Below are positions 22,102-35,600 of a DNA stretch of 64,000 nt, in pieces. The notes beneath the pieces were generated by a model. The model was not told the origin of the DNA. It ran no database searches and worked only from the letters and a program-made list of their open reading frames with translations. The position numbers and the translations under genes are program-made. Location: positions 61,894,987 through 61,958,986 of the forward strand of contig NC_086382.1 in assembly GCF_036588685.1 (NCBI RefSeq), given 5' to 3'. The DNA is from Mytilus trossulus (lineage: Eukaryota; Mollusca; Bivalvia; Mytilida; Mytilidae). Every line of letters starts with the position of its first letter. The stretch's first letter is position 1.

Positions 22102-25100
22102 TCCACTAAAATGAATAATTGAGCGAATTGTCTCAGCAATGGGTTGTCGTACAGTGATGTGGGTAGTAATGATTTTATACGTTTATATATGGCACCCCTT
22201 TCTAATTCGGGTATTTTTTTCTAAATTCCGATACTAAATCTTGCGTAAGAGAAATAATTGTATCGTGGGTTAGAAGAAAAAAATCTTTCATTGTTATCCC
22301 TTTAATTGATTCATTCAAGCGCACATCCTATATTCATTACCATTGTTATAGGTGGAAAAATATGATCAAAATTTATATTAAACACATAGATTTTAGACCA
22401 ATAAAATCCGTCTCTGCACAAATTGACAATAAGAAATTCGATAACTAAGGATTAACTGCATCAAAATTGCTAATAGTACAGCTATAACTTGTTCATTGGC
22501 TAATGACATAATTCCTTGAAATCGAGGAATAATATGAGCGAGTACCTTTTTCATCTGAAGAGAAAGTAATTTGTAAGATTTATCATCCAAAAACAAAAGT
22601 TGATCTAAAATGCCTTTTATTTGAATAAGAACACTCAGTCATTAGCCTAAAAACTTAATTTTTGAACTAATTATTATCAACACTGTTTAACTCTCTTGCT
22701 GCCGGAGGGACAAATATGTCCATGTTTCAATAAATGCAAGCTTCTTTTTATTATTTTATCTTTTTCAAATAAAAGAATAAAGATTAAACAGTGTCTTTTT
22801 TTAACCATAACATAAGCTCAAACACATCGAATGATTGTATAACAACCGTCGTATTTATGATTCGGTACAGGCATTTTCTTATGAAGAACATTAGGAGAAA
22901 ACTGTATTGTATTTCAAGCTCGGCCTTCGTAAAACTTAGATAAGAATATATAACATTTATTTCCATTCTAATGCTGCATGTTTGAATAAATTTCATTTAT
23001 TAAATATTTTGGCCCAAAAATGCCATAAATAAAAATTCCGCGAATCTTTTGCATTGTCTTTAGCATCTAAAAATGTGACGTCATATGTATACTCTGGATG
23101 TCAAACATCAACTCTTGAGGTATTTACATACGCTTCAGATAGCATGTCAACACAGATAGACAAAAAGGCTTATTGACAAAGCACACCAGCAAAAATGAAA
23201 GTCACGACTACACAAATTCACAACAGCACAATAACGCAATAACGGGTGTAAAAATAACGGGCCATGTCAAATGGATATTGCCAAAAATAGACTAAATAGT
23301 AAAAGTAATAATTCACGAAAGCAAATAACAGAATGCATGATACTGAAACAACTGACGAATTGTCTCAGAGAAAAAAATAAAAGCCTGTGACATTCTCCTA
23401 AAGTGTTTTAGTAATGGTATTAAATTAAAAGATTATTTTTTTTGTCAATTTTGGTGCCAAATAAGACTTCTGATCCCCTCTTTGACATCAACATACAAGG
23501 CAAACGTAAAGTTTGATCTCTTAATACTATTTGCTTATTGAATTTGATATATTTCGCGTTTACCGGCATCATATCGAATCTTTCTATAACAATTATAGAC
23601 GTCGTGCATGAACATTTACGTAGTTAATCAAGATAAAATACAGCAAATATATTGTGAATTGTTATTATTTTAAAGTATGAATGAAATTTGTAGTATTCGA
23701 ACCTTTATAAAATCAGAACATAATTTTTTAAGTTGTTCTAATTCTGAATCATACATGCTATTTTTTTGTTTTGTACACCATATACTGATGAGTCTTATGT
23801 AGTCTGACGTATTAAATTATAAGCCTGGTTCCTTTGATGAATAATAATACAGGTCAATTTGGCATTTAAATTTACGACAAAGTGAAATTTGAAATAATAA
23901 TGTATAGTCCAACATAAAGATAATCTAAATAAAACGTAATAATTAGTTTTGCTATACTGATAGTTATCAAAGGTACCAGGATTATAATTTATTACGCCAG
24001 ACTCGCGTTTTATCTACGACGCTCAGATAAAAATAAGTTAAAAAGCCAAATAGTACAAAGTTGAAGAGAATTGATGACCCAAAATTCCCTAAAGTTATGC
24101 AAATTACGGCTATGGTAATCTTTTCCTGGGATATACTGAGTTATTTTCAACACATTTGTATGAACTTTCAACAAAATTGAAAAATAAGTATCAAAACAGT
24201 TGACACTTAACCACACATTTATGAATATATATATACCCAGTTGATAATAATTTATATGGTTATAAGAATAAAGTTAAACATGCAAGATATGGCTGACAAC
24301 ACTGGATAGAAAATATTCGTTTTACTTTAAAATGAACTATAAGTCTTAATTGACAATGTGTACAAGAGTAAATACAAAATTGTAACATCCGTTTTAAGTA
24401 CACACGTAAAATCATTTTATGATTTCATCAAACCAATCGGATATAATTGTTCATGTAATTATATAAGTTTTGTTTACTATGTTTATATAGATGGTGTGTC
24501 CACAAGTTCTTATGAAAAAAATCTATGACCACAGTTTTCCAATTAACATCGTATACAACACTTACTATTTGATAATTGGTTCAGGATTTCAGATACAATT
24601 ATATTCTTTTGACTTATTTTATATTTTATTTTAATAGTCATGATTATTGTCGAACATTGTTTCGTCTGACGTAAACTTTAAATCAAAGATAAGTTCACAC
24701 ATATATATATATAAATTTGGAGAATTCAAATAACTTCTTATCATAAAAATGCAATTATGATCATTTAAGATTGGTTATACAATGATTTGAGGGATACCCT
24801 TCATTTAATTAAAAGTCTATAAGAAGCATTCCCACGGTGTCACGTGTGAATCTTGAACGTCACTTTGATGGATGTTTTTGTTTTATTGTGAAGACAGAAT
24901 CAGTTTATATAATGTAAGCGTAAGGGTTTGGATTCAAATATTATTGTTATTTTTAATCAACATTATGAGGAGAAGCATCCACTTTCCAATTTTAATTTCT
25001 TGGACTTTGCTAAAGCTGACATTAAGTATGCAACGATTGTCCAAAAAACGTGTGTGTTTCCCAGCAAAATTACTTGAAATAGATGTAGGAATGTGTTCAT

Positions 25101-26663
25101 GTAATGGATACTGTTGAAAGATGTAGATCTATCCAATCTTGTACATTGAAATAAATTTACATAGGAAATAATTAATAGTTCCAAGAAATGTAACAAAAAA
25201 AACACCAATTCAATAGAATATTAATACTAACTATATTACCCCATATGTACTGACACCTTAAAGCCTTTCGGTTATTTTCATTGAAGTATTTATGGGAAAA
25301 CATTTAAATTTTGTCCCTTTACAGATTTTTTTACCACGAAATTTCAAAGGTTTTCTTGATAAATATCTCACGAGTTATAGAATAAACAATCGAATAATTC
25401 AAATATAGAAAAAATATTCAAAGGATATTCAAAGAATGAAGGAACCACTTCTTTATTTATGTTACAAATTATTTGTAAAGTCACTTTTTTTTCGATTTTA
25501 CAATCTTTTTTCGAATAAAAGGGACCACTTGTCCAAATATATATTCTGCTTTTTGTGTCATTTAACATGTGTATTAGTGCCTAAACCAAAATAAATATAC
25601 CAACATATGACAATAGACAAACACTGACGCAGTTTCAAGACTAGTGAAGAGCTACCGATGTAGACTTCAAACGCGTACCTCGAAGAGAACACACAAGCAA
25701 CAACTGTACAGATAAAGCCTCTTATGACAACCAATGATAAAGGGATGTTTCCGATGCCGTTGTCATTGATCAAAAGATCAAATAGGAAAATTCATAGAGG
25801 TATCGAAAAATAGATAAATGTAGAAGTAAAATAACATTCTTAAACTGTAAATTCATAACAATATATTCTGGACGAGAACATGATAATACAATCATATGTT
25901 TATCCTGCTTTGTACTTAACTGACACTCTAAGTCGGATATTTGGAGCATGCTAGTTTACAAATTGACGTTTATAAATTTTGAAATTATTAAAAAACATAG
26001 GTTTCAACTCTATCAGGCAAAGTTGACTTTAAATAAATTTGACTATCAAATTTAGGTATTTTTGTCATATAGCTCTTCAGCGGTTTCGGTACTTATAATT
26101 CCTATGATTTTCAAATGATTGGCTTTGACCGTTTCTGATGAAGGAAAATCCAGAAAAGCGTTTCGGACGCATTTAAATTGTTAAACGTGTTGTTCTCAAT
26201 TTTTTAAAAGTTAAATAGTAAGAAATTTTACATTACTCGGACCTATTTTTCTGAATCAAAGCAGACCAGTCTTTGCTCCCACTCCTGAAAGATTAAGAAT
26301 TACCGGAGGAAAACCAAATTCCAATTCTTAGTCTTTGGTTTGACATGGTCGGTGTTCCAATCCACAACATCCTGCACCCAAAGCAAACGAGCTACCACAA
26401 GACCATCATATAAGTTGTTATACATTTAATAGAACTATTTAACTTTATTACTTTGTCATCAGACTGATTCGATAAAACTTGCAGGTTATTTTTGATGTTT
26501 GCACTTTTAATCATTTCACACATCGATGAAAAACATCATGCTATAGGTACAATGCAGTCATTTTTTCAACAATTGGGATGTGTTTATGACGTTTTCAGAA
26601 AATTTATCTATTAAATAAAATTCGAATTAAATTTTTAGTGAAGCATATCCGCATTGTTATACA
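22102..26663. other. Spacer between divergent genes A and B, copy 1
   Basis: About 4.5 kb separates the two divergent TATA boxes. It is shared with copy 2 (50241-54767). It includes R1 fragments (about 23780-23845 and 23958-24130, both also in copy 2, so older than the duplication) and a repeat piece at 26080-26200. No further exon was found. A shared regulatory region is possible but not shown. Confidence 0.4.
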
Positions 26664-26670
26664 TATAAAA
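26664..26670 (+). promoter_or_regulatory. TATA box of gene B copy 1
   Basis: TATAAAA lies 55-61 nt upstream of the original ATG, preceded by 'atatccgcattg'. The box and the 'atatccgca' word are conserved at gene B copy 2 and at the third B-type start (63879-63885). Confidence 0.55.
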
Positions 26671-26724
26671 TAGGAAACAATTTCTAAATTACAAAATATT
26701 TAGTTTACAAAGGAATTTATCAGA

Positions 26725-28490
26725 ATGAGCATTTAAAATTGTTTTGTTCATGTTATGTATATGTTCAGCTACTTCTGGGCAAATGCGGCAAGTGAATAGA
26801 TGTGTTGAAGAAGTCGATGTTGACAAATGCAGTAGGTATTTTCATATTTCACGTCATATTTTTAGTTTTGAATGACCCTTTTGTATCGTCTGATTTTAAC
26901 GGGAAATTTGAAATCATTACATAAAAATGGAGACGAGACCAAGTTAGAGTTAGTGTTCTAGTCCTCAGAAGCTATGATTATAATTTAACAAAAACAACAA
27001 CTGCCTTCATCACAACACCAAAATATATGTATAAAATACCAATATATTACAACAGAGAACCACTGACGTTGTTCGAAAACTGGGACAGTAATATGAAAAT
27101 GTTGCGAAGTTAAATTATGAATGTTTTATTCTTAAATCAAAAATACTGTAAAAAATTAAAAGACACCTTAAAATCAATATCAGTTAACGGTCGTACATGA
27201 CATCCTCTTAAATCTTCAATGCAGAAAGATTTACAGCTATATCAAGTATAGATCATGAATAATGGTGCATATCTAATATACTTAACCACAGCAGACATCA
27301 TTGAATATATTACAATGAATTATGTAATACACACACCTTCTTGTTTTCAATAATAACTGTTTAACTGATCATTAAAAAATTAGTATTTAGTAATCGTTAA
27401 GTTGTTTTTAAAAGTTGAATTAATATTCTCTTTCCATTTGTACTTTTCAACGAATAATATTCGCGAAAAAAAATGTCACTTTTAAAATTTTCAGTGTATC
27501 TGTTGAGTGATTATGATTATGGTTTTAAATACTTTTACAATAAACATGAAGTAGACTATAACGATATTATCTGTATGGTAAGTTACAAAATAATTTATAT
27601 TATAACAATGGATTAGAATATGCAATACACAAAAACTATTACTAAAACAGTAATTACAAACCATTGTTGACAACATAACGGACACCACTAACCACCGTCA
27701 CACATCTTCTTAAAAACAATACCAACAAAGATAAACAGCGCAATACCAACAAAGATAAACAACGCAATACCAACAAAGATAAACAACGCAATACAAACAA
27801 AGATAAACAAAACTTACGGACCGGAACTTAAGCGGTTCAGATAGTCTTACTTGGTACGGCTTGAACCAGTTTTGTTTCATTTGATTGTAGTTTAAAGGCT
27901 CGTGTTGCTGTTCATCTTTCAATCATTACTGGTGACATTAAAGAATGTAAAGTGGACCACATTAACTAATACTCATATGAAGACGGTTAAAAATGGATCC
28001 AATAATGGCTTTAGAAATAGCAAATCTATAATATACTTGAAACAACACATTATACTGACCTGTGATATTTTTCTTTATTTTGCCAAAACAAATCCTATAA
28101 AAGTCACTCAATTAAATCAAAGGGAATCCTAGAACGCAACTCCGAGTCCTAGACACACAAGAAGGCATGATGGATCACACTATTGCATTGGTTATCAATA
28201 TGTTTTATTACAGTGGATTTAAAACTTTATGAAATGTGCAGTAACTGGTTTTGGACTCTTTTTAAAATGTAACTCTTGACTTAATAATTAATCATTCGCA
28301 GTAAAGTATTTTTTGTAGACGTATTCAATAGCATCTCATACATATAAATATGGACATTGGCATGACGTTTCATATTTTTTTGTGATAATTTAAATTATCC
28401 CAATATTTTTTTTTATTTTTGCAGATAATTTGGTTACGTCGTCAAATGAGTCTTTTTTTAAATCTTCGGGTTAAGGATGCTCAAGTGTGA
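26725..28490 (+). pseudogene. Gene B copy 1: small secreted peptide gene with broken signal-peptide frame
   Basis: Exons correspond to 26725-26831, 27495-27577 and 28425-28490. Exon 1 has two 1-nt deletions compared with copy 2, so the original ATG runs into TAA after three codons. Exons 2 and 3 stay open with good splice sites (ATG|GTAAGT; 'ttatttttgcag'). An in-frame ATG at 26750 could give a 76-aa product beginning MLCICSATSG, but with a truncated signal peptide. Exon 3 encodes a 21-residue tail starting IIWLRRQM, longer than in copy 2. Probably a recent pseudogene, or a gene whose product is no longer efficiently secreted. Function unknown. Confidence 0.65.
27718..27812 (+). repeat. 24-bp minisatellite, four units, in intron of gene B copy 1
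   Basis: Units of 'aataccaacaaagataaacaacgc' type start at 27718, 27742, 27766 and 27790. The matching place in copy 2 (about 55845-55870) has one unit, so the array expanded after duplication or shrank in copy 2. The open frame on its minus strand is a by-product of the repeat. Confidence 0.8.
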
Positions 28491-28730
28491 GAGTTCTGCA
28501 ATGGTCAGTTGTGTGACGACTACGCATAGTCAAGGACGAAGTCATTAGTTTCTGTCCCTTTTTTTACAAATCCTGAACTATGCTACTCCAGATCACCGCA
28601 TAACATTACAGTTTTCCAATTATCCAAAAAAAATTATGTTCTTTGAATATATGCAATTAAAATTAATAAAGAAGAAAACACATGCCATGATTATGCCTTT
28701 CAAACATTAGACGCAAAAGCAAAACATCAA

Positions 28731-30309
28731 AATATTATAAAGCATTTTATTTCTTTACCAAATTTGTCCAGCAGAGGACCCCTGACTGTGGAATCTATTT
28801 TAACAGACTGAAATGAATTTGATGGAACAATCTGGAAGTGTTGTTGTATATTTTGCAGTCCACGACAACAGAAAACGATATTTGCGTTGGAGTCTCGCCC
28901 TCGTCTTAGAAAATTCAAAATAATATCTATATTATTTCGGGGTCTATTAAGTTGTTTCGACAGATTTATAAACCAAATTAAAAAAAATAATTGCCATGTT
29001 AATGATTCTAGAGAATTAAACTGTTTCATATGAAAACAACTATATCTAAATAATTTTGAATGTCAAAATTCTTGTACATGTGCTAAAAATTCTTAAGTTA
29101 TAATTTTCTGTTGTTAAACAAATTGATAAGAAACTAAGGTTCAAACTGCCCCAAGCAAGAGCATTTGTGGAGTTGATTCGTATGTCCCTTGCTCCTTTCG
29201 CCCCTCCTTGATTATAGACGTCATTAGGTTTAAAAATTCATAGGCTTTTAAATTGTTGTGTTTGAACATTCATGGTGAAGTATAATCCATAAAAGCTTCT
29301 TACGCGTTAAATCTATATGGTCATAGTTTCATTATCAATATTAACATTATATTTATAACCGCTCTCTGATTGTCTACATACTATCTTTATTAAATGAAAA
29401 AATAGGAGAAATAATCCTCGTCTTCTTCTTCACTACAGGGGCATTTTGAAACATCTTTATTGTGTGCAGGAAAACCAAGATGTCTACAATCATCAGATAA
29501 GTTGGTTACACACAATCTGTAAAGATACTTTTAGCATCAACAATTAGAGATACATGTTGATGAAATTTTTCAACGCTAAAGCAATTTTTTTTTAAAGCAC
29601 ATTGAAAAGTAAAATCACAACATAAAATGAAAGCATAATTTACCGTACTAGCATGCATCTGTAATTTGTGTTCGAAATATTTGTAATCGATATCAGTTTA
29701 CATCGTATGTATATGTACTTAAATCAGGCTTTGCCTCGTTAATAACTTTGCAGAACTAATGAGGATTTGAGAATTAGAAAAAATATGTAAAAATTTATTT
29801 TTCTCAGCAGTTTCTCTGTTATACTTTATTGTCTTTCAAATGGTATGTTAATTGATAATAAGATATTAATTAAAGTCATATGGAACCTCAAATAAAAAAA
29901 ATATGATGCATATGATTTTTTTATGACTAAATGGATAGTTTTCATTATAAAACTTATATAACTATAGTTTTTATAAAAAATAAACATTTAGAAGACGTTT
30001 ACTTTTTTTAATTGCCTACTTCGAAGAACCAATTTACCGACATGATTTTCCATATGCAAGGGACCTTCGCGTAACCTTTTTCGTAATTTTCTGGTGCTCT
30101 CAATACGCATGGATTTGTCATTAAAATAAGCTATTATCTGATTGTACGTTACACAAGTTCTAAATACCCATGCTTCTTTCCTGATTGACTTTAATGTGAC
30201 AAGTACGGCTTCAAAACATGACAAATAATAAGCTGTCAATTTTTTAAATCATAACAGACATAGAGAGTTTAACATTGACAACTATACGATAAGTTTACGT
30301 AAAAAATGA
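28731..30309. other. Gene-free spacer right of duplicated copy 1
   Basis: AT-rich sequence. Open frames near 28730-29030 and 29990-30240 (minus) have no splice sites, domain or conserved copy that I can see. No gene is called. Confidence 0.35.
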
Positions 30310-30665
30310 TACATCTGTGCACAGATGACTAAGTTTATGAACCTTTCGTCCCCGAGGGTATCACCCGCCCAGTAGTCAGCACTTTTGTGCTGACATGCAT
30401 ATCAATTATATGGTACAGTTTTCAAATTCATGTTTACAAAACTTTGAATTTTTCGAAACGCTAAGGATTTTATTATCCTAGGAATAAATTACCTTAGCAT
30501 TATTTGGCACAAACTTTTTGAAATTTCGGGTTCTCAAGGCTCGTCAACTTTGTTCTTGTTTGGATTTATAATTATTCTGATCTGAGCGTCACTGATGAGT
30601 CTTGTGTAGACGAAACGCGAATCTGGCGTATGAAATTATAATCCTGGTACCTTTGAGAACTATTT
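30310..30665 (-). repeat. R1 repeat, reverse orientation
   Basis: It reads 'cgtccccgagggtatcacc', 'cagtagtcagcactt', 'gcgtcactgatgagtcttg' and 'gacgaaacgcgaatctggcg', the R1 family reversed. Confidence 0.7.
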
Positions 30666-30837
30666 ATGATGTAAACATGCATTAGTTCGAGAGTTGGATA
30701 AACATTAGTGTTCACCAGTCACTCGTTTCAAATGATTTTATGATTTTAAACCCAATGGGATATCGTTACGAGGATATGTTGACCTGAACCAGGTATATTG
30801 ACTGATATACTTCTTAAAGTTAATATACCCTCATAAA

Positions 30838-31045
30838 GAGTAAATTCACAAAAATACTGAACTCCGAGGAAAATTCAATGGTGAGGTCCCTAATTCTATG
30901 GCAAATTCAAATGACAAAACATATCAAACGAATGGACAACAACTGTGCTATTCCTGACTTAGTACAGGCATTTTCAAATGTATAAAGTGGTGGGTTGACC
31001 CTGGTTTTATAACGTTAAACCTCTCACTTTTACGACAGTCAAATT
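30838..31045 (+). repeat. Interspersed repeat R2
   Basis: It matches 'agtaaattcacaaaaatac', 'cgaatggacaacaactg' and 'cctgacttagtacaggca', ending in 'cttttacgacagtc'. Confidence 0.65.
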
Positions 31046-32047
31046 CTGTTATATTTACTACAATGCCTGAACAAAACAGACATAATAAATAAAATTGTCA
31101 AAGTATGATTATTGCAGTCATCACTGTGTTATAATCTTAAAACAAACAACTTTACCAAAAAAAGACGCAGGCTGCATGATAAGTAACGCTACAACAGGGT
31201 AGGGTGATGTTATATTATTATAGTGTATTCATTGCGTACTTTATTTACCATGTTTACGCATTGACCTTTCCCCTGAAGGAGGGTCATATACTTATAAAAT
31301 TTAGAAAGAAGAGGTATGAGTGTCAATGAGGCAACTCTCCCCAATAGACCAAATCTCACAAAAATTAACATTTACTGGTAACTGTACGGTCTTCAACAAT
31401 TAGTTAAACCCATATTGTCTCTCTAATAAGTTAAGTGCGCAATGTATGCACAACTTTACGTAACGTCACAATCCCCACGTGGTAATGTAACTTATTACAG
31501 AAGTACAAGTCCCGTAATGGATAAAAACGATAGCACAATAACATTTGTATCTTATTTTTCTCCTTACCCGATTTTTGTAAAAAAAAATTATTAATATACA
31601 AATGTGTGATTTAACATTGTGTTGGTTAAACTCGAAATCTAAGTCGAAATGGTATTCCAAATCCGAACTTTGAGAAAATAAATAAAATCAGAGATAAATA
31701 TTTTTTTATGTTATCCCTTATTCTAATTTAAAACAGCAAATTATGGGATTTGTAGTGTCTATACAAATTGAGCGAGAGTAAATTTATTTTTACAATAGTA
31801 CATTAACAATATACAATTGCAATGTTTATAATACATGGTGTGACTCGACTTTAAAACTCTTCTTAGGACATATCAATAAAGTACTACAATATATATATTT
31901 ATTGCATAGCAATAAGATATTTCCCACAGAAAGTAACCGAAAGTTAGCGTTCAATAAATTCTAATAATTGCACCAGTCATCAACGACAAAATCTTAATTT
32001 AAACCATTTTTTTCTTTCAAATATTATATTGCTATACAATAAAAGGC
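31046..32047. other. Gene-free spacer with one repeat fragment
   Basis: A repeat fragment lies at about 31306-31420 ('gtatgagtgtcaatgaggc'). Nothing else is supported. Confidence 0.4.
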
Positions 32048-32160
32048 TTATTGCATGAATATTGGGGAATATTGTCCCTCCTAGAACATATATTGCACTC
32101 ACAAGCTCGTGCAATATAAAATTCTACTCGGAACAATGTTCCCCAATATTCATGCAATAA
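32048..32160. repeat. 113-bp nearly complete inverted repeat (hairpin)
   Basis: The outer arms are perfect: TTATTGCATGAATATTGGGGAA at 32048-32069 and its reverse complement at 32139-32160. An inner pair is also perfect: ATATTGCAC (32090-32098) with GTGCAATAT (32109-32117). The stretch between is partly complementary, so one strand could fold into a long stem. It could be a tiny foldback MITE or a structured RNA. Confidence 0.7.
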
Positions 32161-32684
32161 CCATATAAGATACATTAAAATATAGCCGATAGCTCAAAAA
32201 GACTATAGGGGACTATACAAAGTACAATATATAATTTTGTATGTACATAACAAAAAACAGCATCTTAATATGATCATGTGTGTTCGTGATATATGTTGCT
32301 CTGTCATCATAACTCCTGCCGGCCATAGAAGACCAATAATAATGATTTAACTTTGTCAAACTACATTTCAAGTAAGGTGAAAAATATCGGCAGTGTGTGC
32401 TCTATTCTTGAATGATCGTCTCAAAAGTTCATACGTGTCTAGAAATGTGTCCTAAAATCAACATATCGATATTTGTAACTGCTACATGAGGTTACACTGG
32501 TGACAACACCAACATTCATCATCAAATTTATTAATATTTTCTTTTTACAAAAATGTTTTTTTTTTCTGATTTACAATGATCATAATGTGTACAGTAACAC
32601 ATTGGTAAGATACAGTAATGTCCGACTTCTATTAAACCCTGGGAACTTATGAATACCATTAATCAAGTTAATATATCTTCGGCT
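32161..32684. other. Gene-free spacer
   Basis: AT-rich sequence up to the target-site duplication of the LINE. Nothing supported. Confidence 0.4.
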
Positions 32685-35600
32685 TTGATTGAAAGTTTTT
32701 TTTTTTTTTTTTTTACAACAAATAAATATTCTTTATTCATCAAATTGCTTGTTACAACTTTACTTCATTGTCCAATTTTCAATAAAGTATCCCTGTGAAA
32801 TACTTTCTGAGTATCCAGGAAAATACACAGAATATAAATAAATATAAACATTATTTTTTTTCCATCAATTATATCAATCTTTTTAACTTTATGAAAAATA
32901 CATTATGAGATATTGTTTTGTTCTCATTCATAAACCTTCGTAGTTCCTTTAAAAACATAGCATACACATCTACAAATTTCAGCTTTTGCTCTGACACATA
33001 GTACGACTTGTAAATACAAAAACCTAAAATTGTCAAGAAATAATTTAAACCGTTATATCCTTGATCTGATATTTTGTATCCAAATACTATATGTTTTGCC
33101 AATATCTTGTTTTGAAAATTAATTTTTGCTAGAAGATAATGTACTTTCTTCCAAAAATCTTTCAAAAAAGAACATGTAATCAAGAAATGCAAATAATATT
33201 CTTCTTTTGTTTTACAAAAGTTGCATTTATCGTTCTCAGATATTTTCCACTTTAATAGTAGCTGCTTTTTAGGAATGATATATTTAAGCAGTTTCCATCT
33301 GAAAATTTTCAACTTATTTTCCTTTAAAATTCTAAATATAAAATCATATACAAATGACATCTGTGGTACGTATTCTAATTTTAAATATCTTGTCCAAATG
33401 TTGATACCGATTGGCTTTGTATATTTTTTATCTACTAAAGTTTTATAGAGTATTTTATTATTGATATCTTTTGTTTCAATTTGTTTATTTTGCCATCTTA
33501 ATTTAACCTTACATATATTGATTTTACTCTTAACGGAGTTTTCTTTTTTTAATCTTGCATCCATTCTTTTGGGATGCAGAATTTTAATATCTTAAACTCT
33601 GCAATCCAGTTTGTTTTATTAATTAACTTTTTTAAAATAAAACTTTCGGATAAATTTCCTTGACTATCCAACATGTCGTTTATATAAACCAATCCACTTT
33701 TAACCCAGTTCGGGGAAAACAAGCATTTGTTGCGATATTTAATATATTTATTTCCCCAAATAATCTGTTTTCTAATATTAGAGAAGTGATTAGAAAATGT
33801 TGATAAACCTCCTCCTGTTTTAACCCAACTTGAAATTACTTGTAAATAAAAGTCGGGTATTTTTCCAAGTCTATCTATTGATTTAATATTATCTAAATTC
33901 ATGTTAAAAACAAGAAAGTTTTTACCAAGATTGTTAAAATATTTAGTAGGAATAATCTTCCAATTCGACATATTGGTTGTTGTTAATTTTGAGACCCATG
34001 AGGCTTTCAGTGCTGTAAAATAACTGTCAAAATCGATCATTCTTAACCCCCCTTTTTGGTATTCTCCAATAAGTGTGTTTCTTTTTACTTTGTCATTTTT
34101 TCCTTCCCAAATGTATTTGAAACAGCAGCTTTCAATTTCTTTCAAGTAAATCTCTGGAACTTTACACGAAGTAGCCAAAAATGTAAATTTTGGTAATATT
34201 AAAGATTTTATGATCAATATTTTCCCAACCATTGTTAATTTTCTTTTTTCCCATGTTTTAATTAATGATTTCATGTTATCTATTTTAGGTTCCCAATTTA
34301 ACTTTTCACATTGAAGTTTATCGTGACCAAAATAAATACCTAAAGCTTTGACAGGTTTGTCGGTCCAGCGTATGCCTTCAATCTTATCTACGCTGTTTTT
34401 AAGCGCCCCAATCCAAATTCCTTCTGTTTTATTACGATTTAGCTTTAACCCTGAGAAAGAGCCAAATGTTTCAATTATATTCATAGCTTAAGATATATCT
34501 GATTTTGAACTACAAAACAGAGTTGTATCATCAGCTAATTGGGATATTTTAATGCTATGTGTTTTATTATCTATAGTAACACGAAAACCTTTAATGTCTG
34601 AGTTTTGCCTCAATCGCTCGGCCATAATTTCGACTGATAAAACAAAAAGTAAAGCCGATAAAGGACACCCTTGACGGATTCCTCTAGAGTTTTCAAAAAT
34701 TTCGGATACCCATCCATTATTTATTACACACGTCTGTATTCCCTTATATAATGTTTCCACCCATGATATGAATGATTCATTAAAACCAAAATGCTTTAGA
34801 ACACTTAACATAAATTCCCATTCCAAAGAATCAAAAGCTTTTGTAAAATCAACAAATATTATAGCCCCATCTATTCCGTTTGATTCTGCATAGTCCATTA
34901 TATCTTGGATTTGCCGTAAATTAAATCCAATAAAACGATTTTTTACATATCCGGTTTGATCTTCATTAATTAATTTAGGAAGAAGTTTTTTTAGTCTCTG
35001 TGCTAAAACATGAGATAGTATTTTCAAATCTACATTTAATAATGATATCGGACGATAATTGTCTAAAGATAATGGATCATTTTTCTTGAATAATAAAGAA
35101 AGAACACCTGTTCGTTGTGTATATGAAAGAAGTTTTTCCTCATGTCCCTTATTTAGAACTTTTACCAACATTGTTTTTAATTTTTCCCAGAATGTCTTAT
35201 AAAATTCTAATGTTAAACCATCTAGACCAGGTGATTTTTTTAGCTTCATCGTGTTAATAGCTTTAGTACATTCATCTATAGTAACCTCCCCATCACAAAT
35301 TTTAAAGTCATTTACATTTATCTCCCTTTCCATAATAGTATCACCTACATATGTATGCAGTAGATCTTTATCTGGAGCCGTGGTTGTATATAATATTTTA
35401 TAATAGTTTTTAATCATTTCTAAAATTTGTTCTTGATTTGTTGTTATCTCGTTATTTTCATTTCTGAGTTTGTTAATAGATTTGTTTACTTGTCGCTGTT
35501 TTTCTAATCCCAGAAAATAAGAATTATTCTTTTCCCCTAGTTCTATCCATTTCTCCCTTGATCTAATTTGAGCCCCCTTTGCTTTATATTCATAAATTGT

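Larger units (their letters stand above)
19500..28730 (+). repeat. Segmental duplication, copy 1 (~9.2 kb)
   Basis: From 'taagtgtaaataagaattcc' to 'cacatgccatgattatgcc' this segment aligns colinearly with 47320-56800, in the same orientation, about 27.8 kb away. It holds gene A copy 1 (-) and gene B copy 1 (+). Copies differ by scattered substitutions, small indels and a few insertions: an R1 repeat and flank (about 20030-20450) only here, a 24-bp minisatellite (27718-27812) expanded only here, and a MITE and an R2 repeat only in copy 2. Gene A coding exons differ at 10 of 228 nt by hand count. Confidence 0.9.

Noticed and set aside
27710-27922. Minus-strand open frame with repeated YLCWYC
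   Set aside because: It is the reverse reading of the 24-bp minisatellite and is absent in copy 2.
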